64,000 nt of DNA from Lenzites betulinus (lineage: Eukaryota > Basidiomycota > Agaricomycetes > Polyporales > Polyporaceae), in contig JABYQU010000032.1 of NCBI GenBank assembly GCA_022264855.1, positions 124,001 to 188,000 of the forward strand, written 5' to 3'. The stretch's first letter is position 1, and every line of letters starts with the position of its first letter. A program made the position numbers and the translations under genes. This document shows positions 45,267 to 57,305 of the stretch, in pieces. The notes under the pieces are model-generated. The model was not told the origin of the DNA. It did no database searches and saw only the letters and a list, made by a program, of their open reading frames with translations.

Positions 45267-46813
45267 ATGTCTCCAATTTCGAACTTCGCCAGCGCGGGCT
45301 CGCTGGGCAGGCTCGTGCCGCGCGCGTCGATGTCCGCGGTCGGCGTGAACCTCGCGCTCGCGTGCATCGAGAGCCTGCTGTACGGCATGTTCTTCGTCCT
45401 CGCCATGACCTCGCTCGCGGTCCTGGTCGGCCGCCACAGTGGCACGAACCGCTCGAGCACCTACAGCGTGCGCTCGGGCTGCGGCACGGACCGCATATGG
45501 ACCTCGCCGCTCTTCGTCGCGACGATGCTCCTCCTCGCGACGGTCACCTCGGTGCGTGCTTTGCGTTCGTGTCCGTTTCCCGCGCGTCGCTTATCAGGCA
45601 CGTTCATCTCCGTTCGCCGGTGGACAGCATTGGCTCATCACCGTGCGGCGGATATTCGACGCGTTCTTGTACTTCGACGGCGGCCGCGCACCGATGGAGT
45701 ACTACCTGACCGTCGAGGCGCCTACGCAGGTCATCGGGACCGCGTTTGTGGTCGCCTCTGTCATCGTGGGCGACATCATCCTCGTGCGTGTGCGCGACTC
45801 CCCACCCTGTCTCGCCCGAGCTGACTTGGCTGCACCCTATGTGACAGACGTACCGCATCTGGACCGTCTGGGACCGCCGCTGGGCACTGATCGTCTTCCC
45901 GACGCTCTGCACGCTGGCCTACACCGGTGCGCACCGTTGTGTCCTTCTCACGCGCTGCTTGGGGCTGAGAGGGTGCCGTGCATAGCGCTGGGCATCAGCA
46001 TGGTCCAGTTATTCGCCTCGTATGCTCCCATGGAGAGCATCTTCATGACCGCTGCGCGGCGCCGTGTCATCACGACGTCCGCGCTCACTCTTGCGTGCGT
46101 GGCTCTGTCGCTATCGTCTCTATGAGCGTGTTCTCACGACAGCGGCTGCAGAACGAACCTGTATGGGACTGGTACGCACCCTTATCCTTATCCCCGCCGT
46201 CCTGTGAGCGTTAGCTGACATCCAGTGCAGGAACGATCGCATACCGGATATGGACGAGCAACAGAGCGATGAAGCACAGTCACACCTTTGGCGGCGTAGG
46301 GCTCACCGTGTCGGTACGTCGTCCCGTCAAGCCTTCTTGCCATCCTCCATACCTAAACCCGCGCAGGAAGCGCTCGTGATCTTCATCGAAAGCGCCGCCT
46401 TCTATACGTACGTCGCGTGCTTCTCCCTCTCCATGCGCCGCTAACATACACGCGCCTGGAACAGGTTCTGGACGCTCTTCTTCGTCGTGTCCTTCTCCGC
46501 GAACTCGCTCCTCGAGCAGTTCGCGTTCCACTGCATCCCCGCCGCGACCGGCATCTCCTTCATGCTCATCGTCGTGCGCGTCGGGCTCGGCTTCCACTGG
46601 TCGCAGATCGCCGGCGCCGGCGCGGCCGTCCCGCGCAGCGCCAGCGTGTGCGCGCGGCAGCCGTCGATGCGCATCGGCAAGCCCGCGCCGCCGCCGACGT
46701 TCCCCGCGCGCGCGATCACGCTGAACGTGACGCGCACGATCGAGCAGGAGACGGACTATGCGCTGCGGATGACGCCTGAGCTGAGGCAGGCGGATGCGGG
46801 CGAGATGTGCTGA
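45267..46813 (+). CDS. Fungal seven-helix-like membrane protein, tandem paralogue A
   Basis: A multi-pass membrane protein of a type common in mushrooms; the role is unknown. ATG 45267 is the first after the TATA box, but ATG 45330 (MSAVGVNLALACIESLLYG) lines up with the start of paralogue B. Exon borders found: donor 45552, exons 45628-45783 and 45848-45926, next exon from 45986. Segments in order: SLLYGMFFVLAMTSLAVLV, SPLFVATMLLLATVTS, HWLITVRRIFDAFLYFDGGR, APTQVIGTAFVVASVIVGDI with ILTYRIWTVWDRRW, YTALGISMVQLFASYAPMES, and AYRIWTSNRAMK. Then EALVIFIESAAFYT and FWTLFFVVSFSANSLLEQFAF precede the hydrophilic tail of about 80 residues, ending ADAGEMC. That is seven helices with a cytosolic tail. 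Confidence 0.7.
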
Positions 46814-48551
46814 GCTGCTCGTGGGCGGCGGTGCGTTTGGGAGCAGATGGACATGCGGTCTGTAGATATCGGAGGCGCAGGCGGGTCGGCTTGGGCAGAT
46901 GCCTCATCGAAGGCCTAGTGTATGCCCTTTGGAGACCTCGCTGCCGTACGAAGACTCGCAGAAGCTGCTTGCCAATGTTGTGACCTGTATTTGTACGAAA
47001 ACAAGACTGTGAACAAAGATAGACGGTTATGTTGCTACACAGAAGCAATACATTGTGCGTTCGTTGTGATGGTGGTTGCGTACATACCTCCGACGTCCCG
47101 GACGACAATATCGTCAATATTGGAGGCCAGGCTGACGCTTTGGGGTGCGTCTATGAGGTCTGCTCCGCGATGACACGGATGAGATCAGATTCGGTACTGC
47201 CAACAAACCTTGCACTGGTACGTGAATACATCGAAGCCGTGCGTCGCATGGCGGGTTTAAGATGTGATAGCATGACGCAGCAATCCATTCTCCTGTTCAG
47301 AGGGCCACTCTTCCTGATGCATCGGCATACATGAGGAACAGTATCCTCTGTCCGCGCTTGAGTGTACGCCTTGAGGCCGTACATCGTGGAGCTCGTCATG
47401 AGAATGCATCATCTTCGGAGGACGGCGAAGCAGATTTGTGGGAGGCGGAATCGACTTGTGCGGGTCATGGGTCTCCGTCGGACATGTCGGACACATTAGC
47501 GGGGTGCTGGGAGAGGAGTGGATGAAGTAGCGAGGACCCTACGAGCTTGAATCAAGGAGGGTTCGGAGGGAGGCGGCTGAAAGTACTTCAAGCTTGAGGC
47601 GTTCGAATTTCCGAGCGAGGTCACAGCCACGATCTAATCTAATCCTTGATTTGACTTAGCAAGAGCTGAATGAGCCGCCAATTTCCCTGCAACCCTCGTG
47701 TTGCAACATCACAGGCTGCGCTATGCTACTACGTCTAGTCCGAGTCCGAGTTTCCATCATCATTGTAATGCCTCTTAACCAGTACTTACGGCGAGGCCAC
47801 AGGCCTACCACTCACTGAAAATGTCCTTGAAGGAAGCCTGAAGATGACATGACTACGCAGTTGCCGACGTCCGATCGCAAGTACTGTCGCCGGACCATTA
47901 CTAAATTCATCCACGCAAATGCAGGCAACAACAGTGCAACAACCTCCGAAATTGTCTTCTCCTGATGCTATGCGCCCGGGCCATCTGGTGTGGTAGATGG
48001 ACAAGTCTTCGGTCACAGATATGCGTGTCACTTGTCCGATGGGGGAGACGCGTATCGTAATGGCGATGGTCTCGTTGTCAACTACCGTCGTCCGCGCTGC
48101 GTAACTCTATTCTCGGAGCGGGATACTGCTGCGTACCCGAAGAAAATCGACACACGTTACTCGTTGCTCGCCCGTTGATGCCGTCCTTGAGGCTCGCACA
48201 GCAACGCCTTCAATTGACGTGGCGGTGAGTGCTTCTTGAATACTGTGACCCCGCACATGCGCACAGCTCATCATCTTGTGTTCCTCCAGGGCTCCACTCC
48301 ATCTTCCGCCGGATTTCCGAGTACATCCAGGACTTGGAAGATGGAAGAATGCGAGAGTGAGCGCGATATGCGGCCAGTCGGCGACGGACGTTCTCGCACC
48401 AGGGGACTGGTATCGATCCGGGATGCCCTTGTGCGACAGATAGAAGCGTAACGGTCAGCAGCGGCGGAAGTCCCGTCCCTGATACTCTCGTGCAACCGCC
48501 TCTTCTCCGTCCCATGGCACCGCCCGCGGCGCCACCGCGCACGCGCACGCA
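46814..48551. other. Gene-free region between the two seven-helix genes
   Basis: About 1.7 kb. No third copy was found. Short open frames only; a Ser/Glu-rich one at 47331-47525 has no partner exons. Confidence 0.4.
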
Positions 48552-48557
48552 TATAAC
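48552..48557 (+). promoter_or_regulatory. TATA box of seven-helix gene B
   Basis: ACGCATATAACTCC lies 62 nt before ATG 48614 and parallels the TATA box of gene A. Confidence 0.55.
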
Positions 48558-48613
48558 TCCTGCGGCACGCGGGAGATGGAGGCTGCCCGTCGTGCCCTCG
48601 CTCCTCGACGAAC

Positions 48614-50028
48614 ATGCTCTCTGCGATAAACGTCAACTTGGCTTTGACGTGCGTTGAGAGCGCGCTCTTTGGGATATTCTTCGTTCTCGCGGTCACATCG
48701 CTCGCGGTGCTGGTTGTCCGCCATAGTAACGACAGGGCCGCCTCACCGTCCTCCGAGAGGATATGGGCTTCTCCTCTTTTCGTAGGCACCATCCTTCTGC
48801 TCATGACGGTCACTTCCGTGAGCACCCTCTTGATTTCCACCGAACCTTATCGAAAACATTGGTTAATGCTCATCATCGTAATCATAGCACTGGCTCATCA
48901 CTGTCCGAAGATTGTTCGACGCGTTCCTCTACCATGACGGCGGGGCAAACCCGATGACATACTACCTGACCGTGGAAGCGCCCCCACAGGTTGCTGCAAC
49001 AGCGTTCGTGGTTGCATCGGTGATAGTTGGCGATATCATATTGGTATGTGGTCTCACAATTGTCGCCACTCCCATTCCTGATGCCCAACTCGTCTATTCT
49101 TCCTGACAGACATACCGCATATGGGTCGTCTGGGATCGACGATGGTCCATGATTGTATTCCCGGCACTTTGCACGCTTGGATATACTGGTTAGTAACCCC
49201 TCGCGCATGGAATAATGTATGCTTGCTGAAAGGACTACGCAGCCATGGGCATCAGTGTGATACAGCTGTTTGCCACCTATAAGCCAAATGAGAGCCCCTT
49301 CGTCAAGGCTGCCCAACGGCGAATCATCACAACGGCAGCATTCACCCTCACGTATGTCTCCCAGTTCCCTTTGTCCCTGCGCCAACTGAGTTTTGTGAAG
49401 TACAAATATCTATGGGACTGGTACGTACGAACAGATTTGGCGAGTCTCCTCGCTCTGACCTCAATCCCCCGTCAGCATCAATATCATATCGAATATGGAC
49501 CAGCAACCGCGCTTTGAAGCTCCACGACAGCTCGCCGACACCAAGAATGGGTCTCGCCGTACGAGCATCTCCTCAATCCCCATCCACACACATTCTAATA
49601 TCTCCCACAGGAAGCACTTGTAATATTTATCGAAAGCGCGGCTCTCTACACGTACGTCCCTTCCCTCCCTAACATCTCGCCACTGCTAACGTGCCCCCAG
49701 CGCATGGACGCTCTTCTTCCTGGTCTCCTACTCCGCGAACTCGCTCCTCGAGGCATTCGCGTTCCACTGCATCCCCGCCGCGACCGGGATCTCGTTCATG
49801 CTCATCATCGTGCGCGTCGGGCTCGGGTTCCACTGGTCGCCCGCGACTGTGGGCAGCCTCGACCCCGCGCGCGCGTCGACGTCCGTCCTGCGCAAGCCGC
49901 CGCGCATGATCGCGCTGAACGTGACGAAGTCCGTCGAGCGCGAGACGGACTTCGCGCTGCGGCGCGTGCCCGACAAGGGGCAGGAGCTGGAGGCCGAACT
50001 GGCGAAGTACGACTCGGCGGAGGTATGA
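48614..50028 (+). CDS. Fungal seven-helix-like membrane protein, tandem paralogue B
   Basis: Closest relative of paralogue A, 1.8 kb downstream on the same strand, with matching exon pattern. It starts MLSAINVNLALTCVESALFG, then FFVLAVTSLAVLVVRH and RIWASPLFVGTILLLMTVTS. FDAFLYHDGGANPMTYYLTV, EAPPQVAATAFVVASVIVGD, and TYRIWVVWDRRWSMIVFPAL follow, then AMGISVIQLFATYKPNESPF and SYRIWTSNRALKLHDSS. The end has AWTLFFLVSYSANSLLEAFA and FHCIPAATGISFMLIIVRVG, and a tail ending YDSAEV. Tail sequences of A and B share the ALNVTKSVE/TLNVTRTIE motif and ETDFALR/ETDYALR. No signal peptide. The function is unknown; shape suggests a receptor- or transporter-like protein. Confidence 0.72.
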
Positions 50029-50578
50029 GCGGAATGAATGTATCTTATATTGTATTCACTGGTCTTGGGCTCTATTCGTGTGATCTTTCGTGGGCATGCA
50101 GGTTGCACACTCGTACGTGCTGTGGCGTGTTCCGAGCTCGGAAACAATTTACGCTAAGCATTACTCAAAGTCCCGTCTTGTTCCGCGCCTTCAGCCGCGT
50201 GGCAATGTTCACGTTGGCCCTGCCGCTCTTTCTACCAAATTGTATAATCTCACTGCAGCTGCAGTGGGCGCCTCGCATCCGGCGATGGGACGGCGGTCAG
50301 TGCCATGACGTAGTACTTATACGATTTGATCAATATTTCAATGATCGACTCGCATGCTTAGTACCGTACCATCGCCTCGAGTCCTTGAAAGACAATTACA
50401 AGATCCACGGTGTTTACTTCTTTCTTCTACAAGGTACGCGTAGTGCATACTGTATAGAAGATAAGTGCGCTCATGATCATCACGGACGGCGAATTCGAAG
50501 AACACATCTGTTTGCAATCCTCGACGCGCGCGGGTAACATATAAGGCCTAGCCCGAACCGCTCTCTCGACCACCGGGG
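50029..50578. other. Intergenic region upstream of the DUF1963 gene
   Basis: 3' region of seven-helix gene B plus promoter. A second TATA-like word (CATATAAGG, 50539-50547) lies before the main one. Confidence 0.4.
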
Positions 50579-50586
50579 TATATAAG
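50579..50586 (+). promoter_or_regulatory. TATA box of the DUF1963 gene
   Basis: GGGGTATATAAGCC lies 75 nt upstream of ATG 50661. Confidence 0.6.
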
Positions 50587-50660
50587 CCTTGCTTTGAGGC
50601 TACACCACGGCCCAAACCGCGACCACCCCGCCATCCTACGCGGACCAGAAACCCGCCACC

Positions 50661-51613
50661 ATGCCCGGCCGAGTCGTACCACAGCCGCCCCCACCCCTCC
50701 TCACCGCCTACTTCCCCGAGTACACAGAAGACACCGCGCACCCCCTGCGCGCGCTCCTCGCCGGCACCGTCTCCGCGATCCGCGGCGGGTCCCACCCGTA
50801 CCTCGCCCCGGGCGAGGACTGGCCACGCTGCCAGCGCTGCGCGCACCCGCTCATCCCGTACCTCCAGATCAACCTCGCCTCCGAGACGACCCCCACGCAG
50901 TTCCGCGAGCACGTCCACGCCGCGGCGCCGGCGGGCGAGGGTGCGGGGGAGCTCTGGCAGCTGTTCGTGTGCGCGGCCGAGACGAATGCGGGGTTCTGCT
51001 TCGAGGCATGGACGATGCAGCAGGCGGAGGGCGACGGCGACGGCGAGCCGTGGCTCCTGCGCACAGTGCGTGTCGACCCGGCGAGCGCGAACGCGGAGGA
51101 TGAGGGGGAGGACGAGGCACATGAAGCGGTACGCGCGACGCTCGCGGACGCGGATGAGATCCTGCCTGAACAGGTCATCGCGGCGTGGATGGCGGGGCGG
51201 GAGGAGACGGTGGACGTAGAGTCGTATTGGGACTATCCGGAGGGGTTCTACGAGGAGCACGAGCCCGCGGAGGGCCTCAAGCTGCTCGGATACCCTGTAC
51301 TCGGTGAGTGGGTCGAGCGGCAGCCGCATGCACCGCGACACTCATCCTACATATGTTTTCCCAGGCAAATACTATTACAGTGCGCGCGATATCGATCAAT
51401 GTAAGGTGGGCGATGATGGCCCGCACTTTGACTGGCGATGCCTCGTTCAGCTTGGGACACGGGAAGAGGACAATCCAGTGAGTTCTGGAACTATGCACAG
51501 GCTGTATACGCGATGCTGATATGATGCAGTTTTTCACCACGGGGAACATTTTTATCGACCAGTGCGAGCGGCACCCACAAGTCCTCGACGCCGTGGTCGC
51601 GGGGACCTGGTGA
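50661..51613 (+). CDS. DUF1963 (YwqG-like) domain protein
   Basis: Three exons: 50661-51303, 51365-51477 and 51530-51613, giving about 279 residues. The hallmark is near the start: GGSHPYLAPGEDWPRCQRCA, HPLIPYLQINL, the family's G-G-x-P-x-L-x-x-x-x-x-W-P-x-C-x-x-C pattern with L-x-F/I-x-x-Q-I-N-L. It then has LWQLFVCAAE, WLLRTVRVD, and LGYPVLGKYYYSARDIDQCK with LVQLGTREEDNP and FFTTGNIFIDQCER near the end, where the family has a second W/F-x-x-x-G-x-x-x-(F/L)-x-I. The joins are in frame and the last exon ends AGTW. DUF1963 is widespread in bacteria and scattered in fungi; its function is unknown. The CxxC could bind metal. Confidence 0.8.
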
Positions 51614-53134
51614 GGCCGCACGAGACCAAGGAGCGTGAAGACGTACTGCTCAGTGGATTGGTATTTTGACATGATGTATGCAGACCGACGCAGGGTGTCT
51701 TGCCGGTCAGCCAATGCAATTATTATTGCAGCCCATAGATGACAACGATGAAGCTGTTGTTGATATCAAAATACGATGTATTTCACCGCCGACTCACCTG
51801 TTCAGTTCGTACGCTCCACGACCACAGCTTGCATAGCTTCTACGTTGCAGCAGCGTTCCCAGGGGCAGACAGGAACAAGTAAAATATCTCCACTCACAAT
51901 GGATCGTGCTAGATCAGGTTCGACAGCCAAAGACAGCTAGAGATGACAGAGATTTGCGAAGGCTGGTAGCAGAGCAGATCTAGACTACGATCACAGGTTT
52001 TCGATAGACACCAAGTACTTATTACGCCAGACTCTACAACGCGTCGGTAGAGTCGCACCGGCCAGTGCGGTGTCAAAACCATTAGAATATGGGGGTTGGG
52101 CCGTACAAGGCTTTCATACAGGTTATACCGCACCGTGGCAGCCAAGGAGCGTTAGACTGTGCGAGCATCAGCGAGCTTGAGCTTGTAGCCTACCTGGACT
52201 GCCCTAGGCCAAGGCAGGTCATTCACAGCTGACACGCGCTGACATATTGCTGGGATGAGGTGAACGATTGATGGGCACGGTGCTCACACGACCCACATGT
52301 GCGTGACGAGGAGCCAACTTGGAGTGTACAGTCATGAGAACGTCGACTAGAGCGCAAAGCGGCGGATGTAGTTCCAAGATCCGAGAGCGCTGTAGCATGT
52401 GTAGATGATGCACATCAATCGCTGGTCTACGAGAGCATTAGAACCAGTAGACAACCGAAAAAATGGTGCCATCTACGTGAACGGCCACTCGGGCCAAGGA
52501 AGATGGCGACTGCCCCCATCGACAATGTCGCTGACATTGACAATGCAGTCTGCGAGAGGCAGGACCGGATCAATGAATAGAGCTGCGGGTGCCTGTGCGA
52601 GTTCACAGGCAAAGATCCGGAGGAAAGCGCGAGCTAGATACAGACTCCGCGAAATGAACAGAGCGAGTTCTGACCGCTAGATTGTGCTGGACGTAAAGGC
52701 TATTTTCCCGGCCGACAGGTCGCAGCCGCGCGGGAACGGCAGCTGCGGCGACGCGGAAAAAACTCAGGGGGGTCGGAAACCATGTAGGGTACACACCAAG
52801 CGACGCTGGAGACCGTCAGGGATGATGGTGGGGGAAAGACGTTTGCGGTGGCTGAGAAAAAGGCGCATATAATGTCGGAGACCGAATCGGGAAGGTCGGT
52901 TGTGTACCAATTGTGGCGTGGTCGGTAAGGCGGGGCGCGAACCTTCTTTTCCTCGCCCACCAGCGACGAAATCTAACTCGCGGTCAGTCAACTTTGTTTC
53001 CAAACTTTGTTCGTCTTTTTGCTGACGTCGAGGCCGCCGTCGTCGTCGTGCTCGACCCTCCCGCCGCTGTCTGGGCTGTCGTCGTCGCCGTCGTCATCAA
53101 TGTGCAGCCCTTATCGCCCCCCGCACTCCCAGCC
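51614..53134. other. Long gene-free region upstream of the WOPR regulator
   Basis: About 1.5 kb. No gene or RNA is seen. An unusually long upstream region fits a developmental regulator with complex control. Purine-rich stretch gtcatcgccgtcgtcatc-type repeats (GTCGTC) at 53038-53098 form a simple repeat in the presumed leader. Confidence 0.4.
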
Positions 53135-55096
53135 ATGTCGGGCCACGACTCCCAGACCAACGGCCAGTGGACCGAGCCGCCGTGGTCCGGCTGGATAGAG
53201 ACCACCGGCGACGCTCTCCTCATTCTCGAGGCCGCACGGCGCGGTCTTATTCCACGCGTTACTCGTCGCCTCGTCGATTCCGAACGCAAGATGATCACCT
53301 CTGGCTCCGTCTTTGTCTTTGACGAGGACGAGAGCGGGATCAAGCGGTGGACGGACGGCTTCTTCTGGAGCCCAAGCAGGATATTGGGCAACTTCCTCCT
53401 CTATCGCGAGACGGAGAAGAGGGGTGCGGGCCACAGCCGCGCTCGCGCCGAAACCGCAGCGAACGAGGAGGCCGAGAGCCTCAAGCAGGAGGGCCAGTCG
53501 CTCTCGAGGCCGAAGAGCGAGTCGAGCCGGATGGGCATCGACAGGCAACGGGAGCGGATCCTTGTTGGGAGTCTCACCAACAGCTACAAGTTCAAGCCCG
53601 GGGGCATGATGAAGAAGGTGCGCACTCCTCTCTCTCTATGCCCACGCCCTCCTCTCTCTCTACGCCCACGCCCGCCTGTCTTGTCCTGGCCCTGCAGCCT
53701 ATGCTAGCTAGGTGAGGGATCTATGGTCCTGGTCCGTGCGCGGCCTGCGCGCACGGACCTGCACCGATAAGTTGTGCACCCTGGTCCGTGCGTAGGCAGT
53801 CGTGCACTATCTAGACGGGCATCACCGCGAGCGTCACAGCTGCCTACCACAGCGAGTTCTTATGGGACGGAACAGGCTGGGTTCGCTCCCGACGTCATCG
53901 TTGCCTATACTCGGTGCGCTCTTCGACACGCTAGCCGACTATATGCTACTCTTGGCTATGTATGCTAGTCTTCCGCCCGCCTACGGGGTGCAGTTCGGCT
54001 TGTATGTCCTGAGAAGGGGGCTTTTGTGGTACTGCTACGGGCGGCAGGCCTGGGCGCGTGTGGTTGACCATGGAAACGTTCTCGCGGTCCGCTTTCCCTA
54101 TGAGATGCCGGCGTAGCGCTTCGCTGTCGACTCTCGCTGATAGCGTAGTGGCAACCACCCACCATCCATGTAGTGTTCGCAGCTCACGCAGCGCGCTAAC
54201 ACAATCTGTATCGCCAGACGTTCTCGCTCACCATCGGCGGCGTGGCACAACACCTCATCTCGTACTACAAGATCGAGGACGTCGAGCAAGGCCGGCTGCG
54301 CTCGCCCTCTTCACTGCCGGAACTTGCGGCTCTCACTATCAGCCCAGAATACCTGGATAAAACCCACTTCCGAAACCCTCCTAAGGTCGAGATAGGCGTC
54401 GACGGCATCCCGCGCTACCGCGGCGAGGCTGACGATGTGGACCTCTCGCCGCGTCTCTTGCCCGCGCCTCTGTCTGGCGGCAGTTACTACGGGGAAGCTG
54501 ACTCGGGCTCAAGCAAGCGCTCCAAGCGCTACGATCCATACGGCACAGGGTCCAGCGCGCCCAAACGTTCGCGAAAAAAGAACAACTCAGCATCCAGCCA
54601 GCAGGAAGCCACCGGCGCTGACGCGCAGACCTCCCCACTCCCAGTGTCCGTCCACCAGTCCCCGCCGGGGTATACCGACCCGAACATGCCGCACTACCCG
54701 TACAACTACTATCCCGTTCCTCCGGGCTATGCGCCACCCATGTATTCACCTTCGCCATACCCACCACCCCTTGCGCCCCCAGCGTCCACCACGACTCCCC
54801 CACACGACAGCCCCTCGCCTCCCGCTCCTGCCACTGCAGGCTCCTCGCCGACGTTCCCTACATACCCGGGCGCAGATGCACCACCCGCAGGATCTGCTCC
54901 CCCTATGTATCCTCCCTATTACCCTGCCCCACCACCTCACGCCTACGCGCCATATCCTCCTGTCCCGTGGCCGCCCTACGGCTCGTATGCGCCTCCGACG
55001 ACCGCGCAAACAGGTGGCGCAAACATCCAGGAGATCTCCGAGAGCGACGTCAGGAGCAGCGGGGGTGGTGGCGGCGGGGGCGGCGCAGGCGCGTGA
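53135..55096 (+). CDS. WOPR-domain transcription regulator (Gti1/Pac2, Wor1/Ryp1 family)
   Basis: WOPR proteins are fungus-specific DNA-binding master regulators of morphology and development (Wor1, Ryp1, Sge1, Gti1). Two exons: 53135-53617 and 54218-55096. The WOPRa part is WSGWIETTGDALLILEAARR, with GSVFVFDEDESGIKRWTDGF and WSPSRILGNFLLYRE. After a Lys/Arg/Glu linker the WOPRb part begins GSLTNSYKFKPGGMMKK and crosses the intron to TFSLTIGGVAQHLISYYKI. Both DNA-contact segments are intact. The C-terminal 200 residues are Pro/Tyr/Ser-rich (YPYNYYPVPPGYAPPMYSPS), an activation-type low-complexity tail ending in poly-Gly. The 600-nt intron is ten times larger than others here and contains a 24-bp tandem repeat and a hairpin. 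Confidence 0.9.
53627..53674. repeat. Tandem repeat, 2 x 24 bp, in the WOPR gene intron
   Basis: Units 53627-53650 and 53651-53674 differ at two positions and start 10 nt after the splice donor. Pyrimidine-rich (CCTCTCTCTCTAYGCCCACG core). Confidence 0.8.
53731..53759. repeat. Perfect inverted repeat (11-bp arms, 7-nt loop) in the WOPR gene intron
   Basis: GGTCCGTGCGC and its exact complement GCGCACGGACC flank a 7-nt loop. The word CCTGGTCCGTGCG is repeated at 53729 and 53779. Very stable hairpin in the intron RNA. Confidence 0.8.
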
Positions 55097-56705
55097 AGCC
55101 AGGCGCGATGACGGTCACCATCGCGGTGTGTGGTCATAAACTCTCCTGGTGCTTGTTTGTTCGGGTCTCTCCGCTGTGTATGTGTACGTCCCTCGCTGTC
55201 CTCCCCTTCTTGTACCCGTATTCGTGTCTGGCAGCCCCAATCTGTCTCTGCCCGGCCTCTGCTCCTTCTCGCCGTTCGCCTCTCGCTGCTTTCCCCGCCC
55301 TCTGTACGATAATGAGTCGTCTTCTTGGGTCTGTCTCTCGCTGCTGCCCCCCGTTATCCGCCGTCGTATGCCCCATATCGTACAGTCGCCCGCCGCCGAA
55401 GTAGTTGTAACAAACTGTACAGTATTGATGATCACCCCTCCCGCTCCTGCGCCTTCGCATCTTCGTGTATCTACTTGCGCTGTCGTACGACGTCCTCCCC
55501 CATGCACTCCCTCCCGTGCCCGTCCCCCGTTCCTCCGCGACCGCCTGCGTGACGTGTTCACGTTATGTACGACCCCGTCCTGTCCCCGTGCCGGTAGCTC
55601 TCTCAGTGTCGGATCCGTGAGCTGGTGCTCGACCCGTTTGCTCTGCGCGTGCGTTGTACGATAGCGATGGCAGCCGGCTCGTTATATGAATGTAATAGTG
55701 CCCCCCGCCGTGGCCGGACTGCCGCATGCATATGTATTCTGTAGCGTTCTCCCTCTTGCACGGCTTTTCCCTCCTTTTTTTTGTGCGTCGGAGACGCTGA
55801 TCGGCGGTGTTTGGCTTGTGTTTAGGATAGTACGGTGGGTGATAATATGTTCTGCTTGGCAAAATGGATCGTTGACGCTCTCTCGCTTTGCAGGATCTTC
55901 ATCACTCTCTGCCTTGAATCCACATAAATCCTGGCCGCGGTTGGACAAGGTCCGCGAAGCCAGCGACGCTTGGTACATGCACACGATCCAATTTCGACGC
56001 CCGTCCTCTCGATATCCAGGTTTTCCGACCATGATATCAGTGCTACCGCCTCCGTCGTCTGTGTCCGGACGTTCTGTGATTGGATCCTTCCCGAGCGCGG
56101 AAATGCCAGTGCATTGAAGGGTTTTGCCCTTGAAGCTTGAGGCCTGAGGATTGGCCGTCGTGCATGTAGACGCGATACGGCGGCATAACTTGGATACCTG
56201 GGCCTGACAATGGCAAGTACGGCGATAGAGTCAGCTGATAAAAGCGAAGTCGGCGTCCGACCTCATCGATGCATCAGGTTCAAATCTTCTCTGCTTGAGA
56301 TCAGGGTAAAAGGCATGGAGTTGAAAAGTAAAGGATAGCACATTCCCATAAATTCTGACTGACAGAAAGCTGTGCATCTTTATAGATGTGGGTGTAGACT
56401 CAGGAGCCGAGTGGATGCTTTCCGGAATCGCTAGCGGTCTACGTGATATTCTCCACTGTCCGGACGCCACTATATGCTAGTCCGGATCAAAGGATGTTGC
56501 AACTTTGTCGGAGGTACTTACTTAGTACTTACGCAGTCGGCATTGTGGCGGTGCCTGGCACCGGTGTTTGGGAGCGACAATACGTCACTCTCAACCAACT
56601 CTCAACCATCTTCTCTTCCATCTTCACCCCCACTTTCTGCTTCAACTTCAAGTTTCAAAGCTTCAATCTTAGGACGCGGGCCAACAAGTACTATATATCA
56701 CAACT
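55097..56705. other. Gene-free region after the WOPR gene
   Basis: C/T-rich to about 55680, as expected for a long 3' untranslated region. The remainder to 56705 has no gene or repeat that I can support. AT content rises just before the next gene. Confidence 0.4.
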
Positions 56706-57305
56706 ATGGCGAACTGGTGAGCCCACGTGGCGTTCGCATCTCCACGTTGCAGTGACGATAATCTCATCATGACATGCTATTTAGGTTCGATTACCTTTCC
56801 CTCCTGGCGGTACGTACGCTCGGCATTTTTATCGCAAGCCGATGCGTAGACTTACATGTGGTCTCGTTAGACATTGACCATCATCTCCGCGCTTGCGTAT
56901 GGAGGCTTCCTGGCCATGAAGGCCATTTCTAGCGCGGTCGAGTCGACCAAAGATTCGTGCGTGAATCAGTTCATTTCCGTCACGAACGCCCATTTATCGC
57001 CATCACCTTAGACTGAAAACAAAGGGGGTCAACCTCTCCAAGAATGGCGTCTCGGTCAAGACGAACAAGCGATATGACCGCGAAGACTATCTTGATGCAA
57101 CACAACGGTCAGTTTGCTCCCCGCTGCGAGTTCCCCCTGATGCTTACCCCTGAACATATGCTCCCTGATATACAGGGGCTTCATTAAAGCCATGAAGGCG
57201 TCTTCAGGCGGCAACCAAGCTGGCCAGGAGCCTTCGAACGGGCCGCTGCAGCGCGAAAACTCGAGCGGCGGGAGTCGCAGTCGTCGAGCACACGCCGAGA
57301 AGTAA
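56706..57305 (+). CDS. Small single-helix membrane protein, five exons
   Basis: Exons 56706-56716, 56785-56809, 56871-56956, 57012-57107 and 57176-57305; all joins are in frame with GT..AG ends. The product is about 115 residues: MANWFDYLSLLATLTIISAL, then AYGGFLAMKAISSAVESTKD, LKTKGVNLSKNGVSVKTNKR, and YDREDYLDATQRGFIKAMKA before a Ser/Gly/Arg-rich end AHAEK. Residues 7-25 form one hydrophobic helix near the N-terminus. The central KNGVSVKT-(N)KR(Y/F)DREDYLDATQRG segment looks strongly conserved and charged. Probably an ER or mitochondrial membrane protein of the small fungal proteins of unknown function. The exons are too short to be found as single open frames. I do not know its role. Confidence 0.75.

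Noticed and set aside
47331..47525. Ser/Glu-rich 64-codon frame as a third seven-helix tail
   Set aside because: No membrane-helix exons upstream and no tail motif shared with paralogues A and B.
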